This document shows, one piece after another, positions 1 through 29,840 of a stretch of 64,000 nucleotides of DNA; within the stretch, counting starts at the first letter, position 1, and the number at the start of each line of letters is the position of its first letter. The DNA is from Tubiluchus corallicola (taxonomy: Eukaryota > Priapulida > Priapulimorpha > Priapulimorphida > Tubiluchidae), in contig JAQGDQ010000552.1 in NCBI GenBank assembly GCA_030141605.1, positions 1 to 64,000 of the forward strand, in the 5' to 3' direction. Both the position numbers and the translations under genes were made by a program. The notes beneath the pieces were generated by a model. That model saw only the letters and a program-made list of their open reading frames with translations, was not told the origin of the DNA and made no database searches.

Positions 1-2262
1 TCTGGACAGTAAATTAAAATGAAATTAAGTCTAAACAATCGTCCGGTTTTCCTTTAAGGTCAACTACTAATTAAATTAAGTAGGCGCCAAATCAAATAAA
101 TTAGCGGTTAGGGAAGGATTATCACCCAACTTCAATAACCACGCTTAAAGGTAAAATCACTAAAAATCGTTCAGTACCTTGCTGATAAAATCTTTATTTG
201 CCAAATAAAAGAAACTTATGAATACATAGTAAAAAAATACGCTGCCTATAAGAAATGTATGCCGGAGGCAGCACACCAGTCAATCATAGACAGCGTATGC
301 GAGTAAGTGAACATTGGCAATAACGTCATCTACAATTCAACTACAAATATTATAAAATTAGTAACTAATAAAACTTCGAAACACAAGTTCGGTTTTCTAG
401 CTTCGGATTTCACACTATTCCTAATTCACCGTCCCTACTTAAAATATTTAAAAAATAATAATAGTTATAGACATACTTAAATTAATTAAATAAGCTCTCA
501 AGTTTCAACAGGTTTTAGCATTCGAGCACGCGCTTTAAGCAGTGTGGCAAATCTTCTGTTACTTGTTTTGGTATGGCATGCTGCGTAACGATACCAGTGC
601 ATTTATCACGACTCAGATCTGTCAGCTGAGATGATAGAAAGATTGCCATTTTAAACAGTGGTCAGGACAGGTATTCCTTCTGGCTTCTACGTCAATAAGT
701 AAGTAAGTAAGTTTATTAGTTTGTCACCATTTATAGAAAAGCAAATTACGTAACGAAGTGATTTGAAAACCTGCACGACATACAATAACGTTACAAAGTG
801 CACAAGTAATTTTTACTGATTTGTTGTGAAAGGGCGGCTAAATAACTATGAGTTATCGTGGTCAGTTACTGTAGAATTATGCTTTAATTAAACTTTAGGT
901 TATGCACTAAATGATGTTTCATAATGCACTAAATAACTACAGTGTTAATCAAGATGGTGCTGATACATTTTGGCATAAAGTTTACTATTATTTTAGGACG
1001 TTGCTAGAATTTTTTATCGAGTACATTAGCTTATGCATTAGCTTACGTTGTAATAAAATTAATACAATTCGTATAAGTTATAATTAACGTATAATCGAGC
1101 TACATGTATTACATTTTAATACTACAATAAAACCTGATTAATTATTAAACTGTAATTATACGTTAAAATTTAAGAAAGATCATGCATTGCGCAAGCTTAG
1201 TAATTTAATTCAATTTCAGTTTTTTCAATTCGTTTTCAATTTATTTATCTCTTTATAGTGTTACAATAAAAAATTATTAATAAAAGAATCTCTAATATGT
1301 TTTGAAAAATCGTTAAAATGTATAGATAGATCTAGAACTAGAGAAAGGATAGCGAAATGGTGGACATTAATGTTATCAGTTTAATTTAGAAAACATTAGT
1401 AATTTTTAAAATTATGACATTTTGTATATAATCCAGAGAAAAGAATATACATGTAGTTTAATTAGCAGGCAACAAAATAAGGTCAATCTTGATTAAACTA
1501 AAAATTGCATTTAGATTTTATGTGAAATACAGGTCAAAATTGTTATGAAATGGTAAAAATACTTTGGGTTAATAATGCTATTAATCAACGACAGAAGTTA
1601 AATACATTTTGATTTGAGTTCAACTTCATTATTTCTAGGCTTATTGATTAAGAACAAATCTACTGACTTGGACAATAATACTAAATAATATAATTCTCAA
1701 TATACTGATAAGACAAACATTTAGCTATACAGGTTTTTTTTACTAATTTTATAAAGGAGCGGTAAGACTTGTTCAATCTTTGAACAACAAATAAATCTTT
1801 ACTCATAAAATAGTATTTAGTACGCTAGTTCTAGCAAAGTTTTAATTCTGTAACGTTTTCTGTATTTTCACTACTGACTGCGATTTTAACTTGATCATTC
1901 GTTTACAATAAATCAACGCTTCAATTAGAAATAAATCAGTGCTTCTTATACTGATATTACCAAGCAATATCGAACCAAACAGATTTAGCCAATGTTTAAA
2001 ATAGGTGGTATATACGGAAGAGTGCTATTAATAGTAAGATGTGGAGCTACTTAATAAGCAGCAGTCACAATTCACCTTGAGATATGTGAGAAATTGAGAC
2101 TGGAGATACTTTTTACTGCTGGTAGCATAAAAAGCCACATTATATTGACTCTTCTGTATAAACACTCTTCACTGAACTAAAGCACATTTAATTGCGTTTT
2201 CAGTTTTTAGTTTTCAATGGAACAAACTACGCGATGTTCTAGCAATAAGCGCAAAAATTATT
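1..2262 (+). repeat. Left arm of a giant inverted repeat
   Basis: This arm is the reverse complement of 3955-6208. Position 1 pairs with about 6208 and the inner end (about 2262) pairs with about 3955. The match holds along the whole arm with scattered substitutions and small indels, for example around 690-800 and 1060-1090, so the arms have diverged and are not a simple assembly echo. The first 53 bases are the end of a TTAA-flanked MITE (TTAA at 54-57) that is also present, mirrored, at 6152 onward. The arm therefore runs off the left edge and the full palindrome is longer than seen. No coding exon was recognised in the arm. Confidence 0.93.
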
Positions 2263-2442
2263 TTTTGAAATTCCGTTTAGAACTGCATGAAGCCGAGGTA
2301 CGGCAGCAAACCATTCCTTTCAAATTATTACCCAGGCCAGTGTTAATCAACGCATGGGTGTGTAGGGCTTCCGCCCATCTATGTGCTCGTCTGTGCAATA
2401 AAATCAAAATTGATAAAGCTATAGTATTCTAATTACCAAACT

Positions 2443-2665
2443 TGGTCCAGAGCTAGGTCTGGACAAAACTTGAAAATCAATTAACTTTGTGTTCAAAAGG
2501 TCGAATTTTTTAATGGTCAAGGTCACAAAATAAAAAAAATGTCAGGTCATCAAACAGTTACTTGTGACTGGTCCAGCTTTGAACAAGCGCTGAAACTCAT
2601 TGATTTTGGGTTCGAAAGGTCAGAGATAAAGGTCACAAGGCCAAAAACTTGTCGGTGAGTGCCGC
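2443..2665 (+). repeat. Two diverged direct repeats with AAGGTCACAA motif
   Basis: Two roughly 110-bp units lie head to tail in the palindrome loop. Both have the order: a TGGTCCAG-type start, a GTTCRAAAGGTC block, then an AAGGTCACAA block. They are too diverged to be a recent duplication. Their origin is unknown. Confidence 0.5.
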
Positions 2666-2959
2666 CGTTTTTGTTAGTTAGTACTTTTTTATTTCTACTT
2701 CACCCAAGATGAAGCAGAACAACTTCACTAGTAAGTTCCAGAATCACACACCATTTCTATTCTAACCTACTCTTACAGTTTACTTGGGTCGAGTGGTGTG
2801 TACTGTACGCTGAAAGTCCGGGAAGCCAAAAGTTACTGAGCTTCAAACAGGCATGTCACGTGTACCCCAGGAAATTAGGCGGCTGCTATATGCCGTCGTT
2901 GTAGTGCTGTTCATCAGATCGTGATTTCGAAAGATTTGCGTCTATAGAGCTGACGTGCC

Positions 2960-3219
2960 ATGGCGCAGAATCAAAGACTTACTGAACAACTGAAAGAGGT
3001 AGATTTATACATTGAGTATTAATCAGATATTACGTAATCGAATTATATTGTGGAACTGAGCCATATGAGTAAGAGAAACGTGAGGCAGGAGAGAGGAAAG
3101 AGACAGCGAGAGAGGGGAGAGTGTGTGAGGGAGAGAGAGAGAGACAGAGAGAGAGGGGGGAGAGTGTGTGAGGGAGAGAGAGAGAGAGGGAGAGAGAGAG
3201 AGGGAGAGTGAGGAAGAGA

Positions 3220-3275
<56 letters not shown>

Positions 3276-3670
3276 GGGGAGAGAGAGAGTGGGAGGGGGG
3301 AGAGGGGGAGAGGGGGAGAGAGTGTGTGTGAGGGAGAGAGAGGGGGAGAGAGTGTGTGTGAGGGAGAGAGAGGGAAAGAGAGAGTGAGGAGGAGGAGGGA
3401 GGAAGAGAGGGAGAGAGAGAGAGAAAGAGAGAGAGACAAAGGATGAATAAGAAAAAAGCACTAGAAGAAAGAGAAATGCTATATAGGTGGCTGATAATCT
3501 CTATACTGATATTAGGTTGATATGTCTAACACATTTTATTTTTACATCTGCAGGCTATTCGTCAAGAGCAAGCTCTTTCTGCTCAACTGTGCGCTCTGAG
3601 AGAATCCACAAAAATGAAGAGGGAAACCGCTGCCGAACACGCTAGGCAGGTGGAGAAGTTGAAGGCAGAG
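2960..3670 (+). CDS. Two coding exons of an unrecognised coiled-coil protein (5' end only)
   Basis: Exon 1 is 2960-2998 (13 codons). Its ATG sits in a textbook context, GTGCCATGG, and it is followed by a GT donor. Exon 2 is 3554-3670 (39 codons), between a CTGCAG acceptor and a GTAGGC donor. Both junctions are phase 0 and the joined 52 residues stay open. The peptide is rich in E, K, R, Q, L and A with heptad-like spacing, as expected of a coiled coil. The intron between the exons is mostly a GA microsatellite. No third exon is visible before the right arm of the palindrome starts at about 3955, and the next gene is SCLY. This is either the stranded 5' end of a gene broken by the inverted duplication, or gene pieces carried in a foldback-type element. 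I do not recognise the family. The splice signals and open frame are seen; that it is a gene fragment is inferred. Confidence 0.5.
3085..3446 (+). repeat. (GA)n-rich microsatellite
   Basis: About 360 bp of GA/GAGG/GTGTGAGGGAGA repeats with internal higher-order copies of a GAGAGTGTGTGAGGGAGA block. It lies in the intron between the two orphan exons. Long open frames on both strands here are low-complexity artefacts. Confidence 0.95.
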
Positions 3671-3954
3671 GTAGGCAGTGTGTACTAACATTCACTCTCA
3701 CGGAAAGTTTCATCGGCTTCGTATTGACAGCTGTAACGAGTTACAAGAGGAACATCCTCACCGTACCGTTTATTTTCCATTACCGCATGTTTCCGCTGTA
3801 AAAAAATTCACATACAAGAGGCCCGCGGGAAAAAAAAGCTCTTGATTGACAGTGTGCAGTTGATTACCTAGATATATGTAAACGTATTTCTAGCTACAAA
3901 TGAATATTGTGTCCAGAATTTCAAAGATTTTCTTGTATTAATTTGTATTTCTAA

Positions 3955-6208
3955 AGGAATTTTTTGCGCTTAGTGCTAGAACATCGTGTAGTTTGTTCCA
4001 TTGAAACTAAAAACTGAAAACGAAATTAAATGTGCTTTAGTTCAGTGAAGAGTGTTTATACAGAAGAGTCAATATAATGTGGCTTTTTATGCTACCAGCA
4101 GTAAAAAGTATCTCCAGTCTCAATTTCTCACATATCTCAAGGTGAATTGTGACTGCTGCTTATTAAGTAGCTCCACATCTTACTATTAATAGCACTCTTC
4201 CGTATATACCACCTATTTTAAACATTGGCTAAATCTGTTTGGTTCGATATTGCTTGGTAATATCAGTATAAGAAGCACTGATTTATTTCTAATTGAAGCG
4301 TTGATTTATTGTAAACGAATGATCAAGTTAAAATCGCAGTCAGTAGTGAAAATACAGAAAACGTTACAGAATTAAAACTTTGCTAGAACTAGCGTACTAA
4401 ATACTATTTTATGAGTAAAGATTTATTTGTTGTTCAAAGATTGAACAAGTCTTACCGCTCCTTTATAAAATTAGTAAAAAAAACCTGTATAGCTAAATGT
4501 TTGTCTTATCAGTATATTGAGAATTATATTATTTAGTATTATTGTCCAAGTCAGTAGATTTGTTCTTAATCAATAAGCCTAGAAATAATGAAGTTGAACT
4601 CAAATCAAAATGTATTTAACTTCTGTCGTTGATTAATAGCATTATTAACCCAAAGTATTTTTACCATTTCATAACAATTTTGACCTGTATTTCACATAAA
4701 ATCTAAATGCAATTTTTAGTTTAATCAAGATTGACCTTATTTTGTTGCCTGCTAATTAAACTACATGTATATTCTTTTCTCTGGATTATATACAAAATGT
4801 CATAATTTTAAAAATTACTAATGTTTTCTAAATTAAACTGATAACATTAATGTCCACCATTTCGCTATCCTTTCTCTAGTTCTAGATCTATCTATACATT
4901 TTAACGATTTTTCAAAACATATTAGAGATTCTTTTATTAATAATTTTTTATTGTAACACTATAAAGAGATAAATAAATTGAAAACGAATTGAAAAAACTG
5001 AAATTGAATTAAATTACTAAGCTTGCGCAATGCATGATCTTTCTTAAATTTTAACGTATAATTACAGTTTAATAATTAATCAGGTTTTATTGTAGTATTA
5101 AAATGTAATACATGTAGCTCGATTATACGTTAATTATAACTTATGCGAATTATAATAATTTTATTACAACGTAAGCTAATGCATAAGCTAATGTACTCGA
5201 TAAAAAATTCTAGCAACGTCCTAAAATAATAGTAAACTTTATGCCAAAATGTATCAGCACCATCTTGATTAACACTGTAGTTATTTAGTGCATTATGAAA
5301 CATCATTTAGTGCATAACCTAAAGTTTAATTAAAGCATAATTCTACAGTAACTGACCACGATAACTGATAGTTCTTTAGCCGCCCTTCCACAACAAATCA
5401 GTAATAATTACTTGTGCACTTTGTAACGTTATTGTATGTTGTACAGATTTATAAATCAGTTAGTTACGTATTTTGCTTTTTTATAAATGGTGATAAACTA
5501 ATAAACTTACTTATTGACGTAGAAGCCAGAAGGAATACCTGTCCTGACCACTGTTTAAAATGGCAATCTTTCTATCATCTCAGCTGACAGATCTGAGTCG
5601 TGATAAATGCACTGGTATCGTTACGCAGCATGCCATACCAAAACAAGTAACAGAAGATTTGCCACACTGCTTAAAGCGCGTGCTCGAATGCTAAAACCTG
5701 TTGAAACTTGAGAGCTTATTTAATTAATTTAAGTATGTCTATAACTATTATTATTTTTTAAATATTTTAAGTAGGGACGGTGAATTAGGAATAGTGTGAA
5801 ATCCGAAGCTAGAAAACCGAACTTGTGTTTCGAAGTTTTATTAGTTACTAATTTTATAATATTTGTAGTTGAATTGTAGATGACGTTATTGCCAATGTTC
5901 ACTTACTCGCATACGCTGTCTATGATTGACTGGTGTGCTGCCTCCGGCATACATTTCTTATAGGCAGCGTATTTTTTTACTATGTATTCATAAGTTTCTT
6001 TTATTTGGCAAATAAAGATTTTATCAGCAAGGTACTGAACGATTTTTAGTGATTTTACCTTTAAGCGTGGTTATTGAAGTTGGGTGATAATCCTTCCCTA
6101 ACCGCTAATTTATTTGATTTGGCGCCTACTTAATTTAATTAGTAGTTGACCTTAAAGGGAAACCGGACGATTGTTTAGACTTAATTTCATTTTAATTTAC
6201 TGTCCAGA
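3955..6208 (-). repeat. Right arm of the giant inverted repeat
   Basis: Mirror copy of 1-2262. The outer part carries the left end of the TTAA MITE annotated at 6156-6684. The window stops while the two arms still match, so how much of that MITE and its flank is mirrored to the left cannot be seen. The arm is AT-rich and has no supported exon. Confidence 0.93.
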
Positions 6209-6684
6209 ATATACATTTTCTTCCCTATAAAGGTTAGCAATTGTTTCTTATATTGGAATAATTCGATTAGAAAGTTAATTAACGGCAACTGAATACAGCT
6301 ATTGCTTACGTCACACACTAACCACAATTTGTGCAATGGTAGGCATCTTCTCTTGCACGTCAAGCACATTTGCGTAAGCGTTACTACTTAAACGCGTGAT
6401 GTCACGAAATGGGCTCTACGCCTTATGATGTCAGAAACTAACGCTGCAGTTCATGATCATGGTACCGCCTTCTATTTGTCGGCCACGCGCACGTGACAAA
6501 AAGGCACCATTGCGGATCTTAGTAGATTCACTGAGCCGTAGCTTTGAAAGTTTAACGAAATTTGAGTATCCGAGGTAATTATTATTTAATCTAAACTTTT
6601 GATTTAAAAAAGCCATTGTAGTTTTCAATATTTTAGAGCATTCTTTATTCTGAACTCGTGTTTACGCAATCATCCGGTTTTCCT
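6156..6684 (+). mobile_element. TTAA-flanked MITE, family A, full length
   Basis: The element is 529 bp, with TTAA at 6152-6155 and again at 6685-6688. Its ends are inverted: the left begins AGGGAAACCGGACGATTG and the right is the complement of AGGAAAACCGGATGATTG. The whole length matches 61234-61775, and its first 185 bp match 14990-15175. It has no coding capacity. The TTAA target suggests mobilisation by a piggyBac-type transposase (inference). It sits at the outer shoulder of the palindrome, about 220 bp before SCLY. Confidence 0.85.
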
Positions 6685-6908
6685 TTAACTAACTCCCTAA
6701 AACATAGTTTTCTTCCATACTCCTTAAAGCTGTTTAATTTATTGGAATACCTTGGGAGTATTCAAAATTCATCATACACGAATTTGTTAATAAAGTATAT
6801 TTTTCGTAGACAAATTTAAAACTAAAACTAGTAAAGTTAAATTGTTAGGGAACTAAAAACTTTGTCTGCACCATTTTTGGTCTGATATTTGCAGTTGCCT
6901 GATTCTGC

Positions 6909-8252
6909 ATGTTTGTACAACATGGGCAACCTTTTCATGTGGGTCAGGGTTGCATTATACAACTGTGGAGAAGACAAGACATGGTAAACAGTGTTTTGTT
7001 TGCTTCAGTTTTACCCCTTATGATGTGCAGCAGCGAAGAGAGAATTTATCTTGATTATAACGCTACAACACCTGTACATGCAGAAGTTGCTCAGACCATC
7101 TCTCAGGCACTGATCTCTGATTGGGGTAATCCTAGTTCTGGACACGCAGCCGGCGTCAGAGCTGCCAAAACCATTGCGGAAGCTAGGCAACATGTTGCAA
7201 AACTCGTAGGCGCAACTTCAAAAGACATAATTTTTACTTCTGGCGGCACAGAAGCAAACAACATTGTGATTCATTCCGCAGTTCAACATTTCACAAAAAA
7301 TGACCATTTTTCTAAGGGTGATAAACCCCTCCCACATATTATTTCCTCTACCATTGAGCACGACTCGGTTAAATGTGTTCTAGAACATCTACAACAGCTC
7401 AAACTAATCGATGTGACCTTTGCTGGAATTTCAAGGTCAACAGGTCAGGTGTCAGTGGATAAGATTATATCATTTGTGCGACCGACTACGGTCCTCATCA
7501 CGGTGATGCTAGCTAACAACGAAACCGGCGTTATACAGCCTGTTTCGGAGATTGCGAATAAGATAGGCGTGTTAAATAAGCAAAGGCGAGAGTATTGCGT
7601 TTTACTCCACACCGATGCAGCGCAAGCGTTAGGGAAAATTCCAGTTGACGTGGAAGAATTAAACGTTGACTACTTAACCGTTGTGGGACACAAGTTTTAC
7701 GGACCCCGGATTGGCGCATTATACGTGCACGATCCGGGCATCGTCACTCCGATTTATCCGATGTTTTATGGTGGCGGACAAGAGAGGGGTTATCGACCCG
7801 GGACAGAAAATACGGCAATGATCGCAGGACTTGGAAAAGCTGCTGAACTAGTGTTGCTTAACTTAGAGCAGTATCGGACGCACATGCAGAATATTAAGCA
7901 CTATTTAGAAGAGAAATTGAACGAAGAGTTTTCACCAGAAAATCTTCATTTTAACAGCGACTTCGGACCTGTGGTGGAGGTTCTTCCAAACACTTGCAAT
8001 GTTTCTGTACTTCACGTGGGCATGTCTGGTAGCGAGATTTTGAAAAGATGCAGGGTCCTTCAGGCCAGCGTGGGTGCGGCATGTCACGAAGGTCGCGGGG
8101 CGTCGGCTGTTCTGCTGGCATGCGGAATTCCATATGATACGGCACTTAGTGCTTTGAGATTGTCTGTTGGTTTGATGACGACAAAAACTGATATTGACAA
8201 GATTGTAGCCGATATAAAACAAGCTGTAGAACTTTGCAAGAAATGTATTTAA
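6909..8252 (+). CDS. SCLY: Selenocysteine lyase (SCLY), single exon
   Basis: PLP-dependent lyase that splits selenocysteine into alanine and selenide, recycling selenium in the cytosol. The product is up to 447 residues; human SCLY is 445. Seen: the YLDYNATTP start of the fold at residues 46-54, the GNPSSGH and FTSGGTEANN motifs, the PLP-binding lysine in GHKFYGP (Lys262), and the catalytic cysteine in GAACHEG (Cys392), followed by the ALRLSVG C-terminal motif. The family is related to NifS/IscS; the long cysteine-bearing loop and overall length fit SCLY rather than mitochondrial NFS1. The start is uncertain. ATG 6909 is in a weak context just after a possible splice acceptor (TTTGCAG, ending about 6895). 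ATG 6981 (GACATGG) is in the best context but gives a hydrophobic leader. ATG 7020/7023 gives the shortest, most family-like N-terminus. No intron is present, unlike the human gene. Confidence 0.93.
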   Translation: MFVQHGQPFHVGQGCIIQLWRRQDMVNSVLFASVLPLMMCSSEERIYLDYNATTPVHAEVAQTISQALISDWGNPSSGHAAGVRAAKTIAEARQHVAKLVGATSKDIIFTSGGTEANNIVIHSAVQHFTKNDHFSKGDKPLPHIISSTIEHDSVKCVLEHLQQLKLIDVTFAGISRSTGQVSVDKIISFVRPTTVLITVMLANNETGVIQPVSEIANKIGVLNKQRREYCVLLHTDAAQALGKIPVDVEELNVDYLTVVGHKFYGPRIGALYVHDPGIVTPIYPMFYGGGQERGYRPGTENTAMIAGLGKAAELVLLNLEQYRTHMQNIKHYLEEKLNEEFSPENLHFNSDFGPVVEVLPNTCNVSVLHVGMSGSEILKRCRVLQASVGAACHEGRGASAVLLACGIPYDTALSALRLSVGLMTTKTDIDKIVADIKQAVELCKKCI

Positions 8253-8868
8253 TTATTTTTAATCCCTGATATGTTTCATAAATGTTTTAACTTTCAAAGA
8301 CTAAAAAGTTGTTGATAAATGAAAATTAGCTTTTAGCAAAGTAAGAAAATTGTCGTTAAAATGAAACGTGCATCATTAAGTGAAACAAAAGTGTCAAATG
8401 TTCAACGTCATTAAAACGAAACGTCGCTAAACAGGGAGTCGTTCAGCGAGGACTTACAGTATTTGACCTTGCAGTAGCTAATCCTGCATCACCTCATGTT
8501 TAAAGAAAACATACACTAGTATTGTCGAGTTGTTTATTAGAAAATATCATGTGAAAATGTAGAGCAAGACGAATAACCATGTGGTCACGGTATGTGCTTG
8601 GCTACGAGAATATATGCATACTTACTTAATAGATAGGTAGTTCTGTTTATAATGTTTACAGATTTGATTTTAATTTTGGAAACTATAAAGTAGAATCTAT
8701 AGAATAGAAACAATTCAAAATGCAACAACAAATGCAACAATACGATAATAATAATGACTTCTGAAAAGTCGTTGTAAGGAGGAAAGAGGAGCTAGTCTTC
8801 CTCCTACAGTCTACCATAACTGACACTATTGTTTTCTAACTACATAAACTCAATTGAAGAACCTAAAT
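8253..8868. other. SCLY 3' flank, no gene seen
   Basis: AT-rich sequence with no recognisable gene. No consensus AATAAA lies close to the SCLY stop; ATTAAA- and CATAAA-like hexamers occur within 100 bp. No repeat was recognised before the MITE that starts at 8869. Confidence 0.5.
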
Positions 8869-9524
8869 GTGTACTTGCATAGCAAAATCGTCCATAAGTC
8901 GACAATTAAACTTTTCTAGTTATGCGCATATGCCGAATCTCCATTTCATGAGGATCATTTTGATACCAAGTTCATCGCTCTATGTTGTTTCTAAGCTGAG
9001 ATAACCCACTGTGAAGTTGAGGTGCATGCTGCACACCGAAAATCATAACCTTCAGAAAATCACTGCTAAAGTCAGCCATTGTTTCTTGTCATACGTCTCC
9101 ATAAAACACTTAGCAACCTCGCAAATGTTGGTTGCTATGGGCTTTGCAAGAGAACATTGAAGTTATGTTTAAATCCAGTAGATGACTCTTTCTGACAAAG
9201 ATCTGCACTTGACAACAGAAAAAACCTGAAGGAAACTAACTGCTTCCATGAGCTATTTTCGAAGTTTGAAAATACAAGTTTTCCTAAATTGTAGTACTAG
9301 TTGCTAGACGGAAAGGTGAGTGAGGGGTTACAAAATTATGTTTTTGGTATTTTTAAAGATTTTCCGGACAATTTGGTGCTAAAAGTCCAACATATTTAGC
9401 ATGCGTTTTTATAAAAAAACGAGAAATTGACATTTGACCCCATTTTTGATGCATTGTTCTTTGAAGCATTATAACATACTTTTAACTATGTTGACTTATG
9501 GACGGTTTTGGTTTGCAAGCACAC
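8869..9524 (+). mobile_element. MITE family B, full length
   Basis: The element is 656 bp with terminal inverted repeats of about 35 bp. The left end starts GTGTACTTGCATAGC and the right end is the complement of GTGTGCTTGCAAACC; both go on into a GTCCATAAGTC block. The body matches 13305-13875, the reverse complement of 24771-25406, and part of 27030-27356. It has no open frame of note. The target duplication is unclear (possibly a dinucleotide), so the superfamily is not assigned. Confidence 0.82.
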
Positions 9525-9559
9525 ATATAATTATAAAAATAAAAAAACAGGTGAAAATT

Positions 9560-9830
9560 TTGGGTACAACTTCTATATTAGGTGCACCTTACCAACATGC
9601 TTAACAGCAGCTAAACAGTTGAACATTTTAACAGTTAAAAAACTCTCACAAAATTATGCTAGCTACAGAACCTTACCTAATTCATTTTTTCTTGTTCCCA
9701 AGCAAGATTCTACACAGACTAATGCTTGATTAAGTTATGGCCACGAGAACAACTGAAGTTACTCAAGTGGGGCTTTGCATTACCTACACAACAAAATTGT
9801 GAAAAGGCTTATTGGGTGTGAAAATTGCAG
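9560..9830 (+). repeat. Dispersed repeat family D copy
   Basis: Contains ACCTTACCTAATTCATTTTT, a CAAGCAAGATTCT block and AACTGAAGTTACT. These recur in the same order at 22490-22730, 39590-39960 and 63170-63335, with a related 3' portion at 24335-24530. The copies are diverged and the ends are not defined. Class unknown. Confidence 0.6.
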
Positions 9831-10189
9831 CTAATCTACCATCTATGGATACACATTCCTAAATCTGTTCAAAAAGCGAAACAAGCTTGATTCATATAGT
9901 TGCATTGGCATTGTAAGATGCTTGAAATGGTTGTATTGATTAAATAATTAAGATCATTTTGAATTGTGTTGGTAGTGTCACATGTACTGCGACATCTGGT
10001 CAAAAACGGGCTTCAAAAAAGTGAGTTGTTAAGGTGGGAGTACTGGGTGGCCGGAAAAAAACCGCAAGGTTGCTTACTCGAATGTTGAGCCTAAACTGAA
10101 TGACAGTTGTGTGAAGGTTTACGTCAAATTTGGGTTGATTTTACCTCTAGTAGATACTTCCCGATGCTTGCCTCGACAACTTCAATGCC

Positions 10190-28330
<18,141 letters not shown>

Positions 28331-28397
28331 TTCCGTGAAGCACACCGAAATTTCACCCTTTGAGAAAGCAACGTTTTAAATGAAAATCAGACCGAAT

Positions 28398-29125
28398 CTT
28401 AAAGTGCAGCTCAAAACGGTCCACCCTATGAAATAATCAGAGGAAATGTACTATTTTTTCAAGAATAACTTATGTGAAAGTATTAATACTGCAGAAATGT
28501 AATATGCTAGTTTTTCATTGTTGCATGCATTTTGCCATTCGTTAGTAAGATGGACACTAGCATCTGCGTCTTGGAAATGCGTTGCACAAAAAACGGACGC
28601 TGTACCTCTTAGTTCAGAGGTGTTCAGTTGTGACATAGTACACACGTTCAAAAGCTCATGCACAAGTACATTGGTAAACTTGAAATGTGAATTTCATATT
28701 TAAGATTTGCTGACTTTTTGTATATCACACTGAATATTGTACAGGTGTTCAGTAGTGACATAGTACACATGTTCAAGAGTTCATGCACAAGTACATTGGT
28801 AAACTTGAAATGTGAATTTCATATTTAAGATTTGCTGAGTTTTTGTATATCACACTGAATATTGTACGGTAGCACTGTACTTCAATTTTTACCTTTGTAA
28901 AAACGTGTAACATGGATTGTTTGTAATCTTGAAAATCACGTTCATTTGTGATATCATCAATAGTTTGGCTCGTCCACTGTTAATTAAGTTTCTAGCCTCT
29001 TATTTAATTATCAAAAATGCTTTGGCAGTATTTTAATAATGCTAAAACGTATACATTTACTGGATGGGTTAGGATATTCTGAAAACGAAAATATTGAAAA
29101 ACCGTACTGTTTTCCTTTAAGCACC
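28398..29125 (+). repeat. Dispersed repeat family F with a 122-bp internal duplication
   Basis: Similar along much of its length to 56404-56910 (ACTATTTTTTCAA, TGCATTT..CCATTC, GTACCTCT, CACTGTACTTCAATTTT). 28620-28742 is repeated almost exactly at 28745-28866. A TTAA lies near each end (about 28394 and 29119), the right one preceded by GTTTTCC, so it may be another TTAA-type MITE. It starts about 65 bp after the POLK stop. Confidence 0.6.
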
Positions 29126-29302
29126 AGTGATACAGCCTAGCTTTTGTGTGTGCATTTACCTAATCTCTAGTGTTGGTTTATAAAATTTATGAACGCTGTC
29201 TTGAGACTTACCATTTCATAAAATTGATAAAATTTCTCTAAAGTCTCATAGTCTGTTTTCTGTTAGGAGCTTTCAGTCCCATGCTACACTAGTTTAACTT
29301 CG

Positions 29303-29345
29303 TTTAGCTGATGAAGGTCATGAGACCGAAAGCCTCGGCTTATTG
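29303..29345 (+). other. Hammerhead-ribozyme-like motif
   Basis: CTGATGA, then a GGTC-ATGA-GACC stem, then GAAA, then the short palindrome GCCTCGGC followed by TT. This order matches a minimal hammerhead core with a very short stem III. Against activity: one A is bulged at the base of stem II, and the proximal part of stem I does not pair, although CTAGTT upstream (about 29288) can pair with AACTAG downstream (about 29355). Best read as a decayed motif of the type carried by some retroelements. Confidence 0.3.
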
Positions 29346-29354
29346 TATTTACTA

Positions 29355-29840
29355 ACTAGCAAAGGCCCCGCAAAAACTTTTGCGTATAAATACACTTATA
29401 TATAATCAAAAATGCGCGAACATCCTACACAGTCCTCATTTATAACGCAAAGCCAGTAGCAGCTCTTACTGAATTAAAGTTATAGGCAGAGTATAATGGA
29501 TGACGTCAGAACAATGGCTTTGCGTCAGCAGTTTTCTAAGCAAAAATTGCCGAAAATAGAACATCTAATTAACTCGTGGGTACTCCTATTGGTGGACATT
29601 TTCTTAAAATATAGCCCACATCATCGTGTAGCCCTGTTCTTCCTCTTTCTAAAGAGCCATATATCTCCCTCTAAGAGTCCCACTGAATGCCGCTATAATG
29701 TTTCCTCTATAGGCTGTTTGGCCAAAATTTCGAAAAAATCGCGAGTTGGGTCTGGGAAAATGCCCGTTACGAGACACCGAGGCCCTCTTGCCAATTCTAA
29801 ATACACCTATTACACCCACCGCTGAACGGGCCATCTAATC
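29355..29840 (+). repeat. Dispersed repeat family E copy
   Basis: Second copy of the repeat at 21945-22395, from CTAGCAAAGGCCCCGC to CCGCTGAACGGGC. Confidence 0.75.

Noticed and set aside
3023-3461. Ser/Leu- and Arg/Glu-rich frames
   Set aside because: Both strands of a GA microsatellite.
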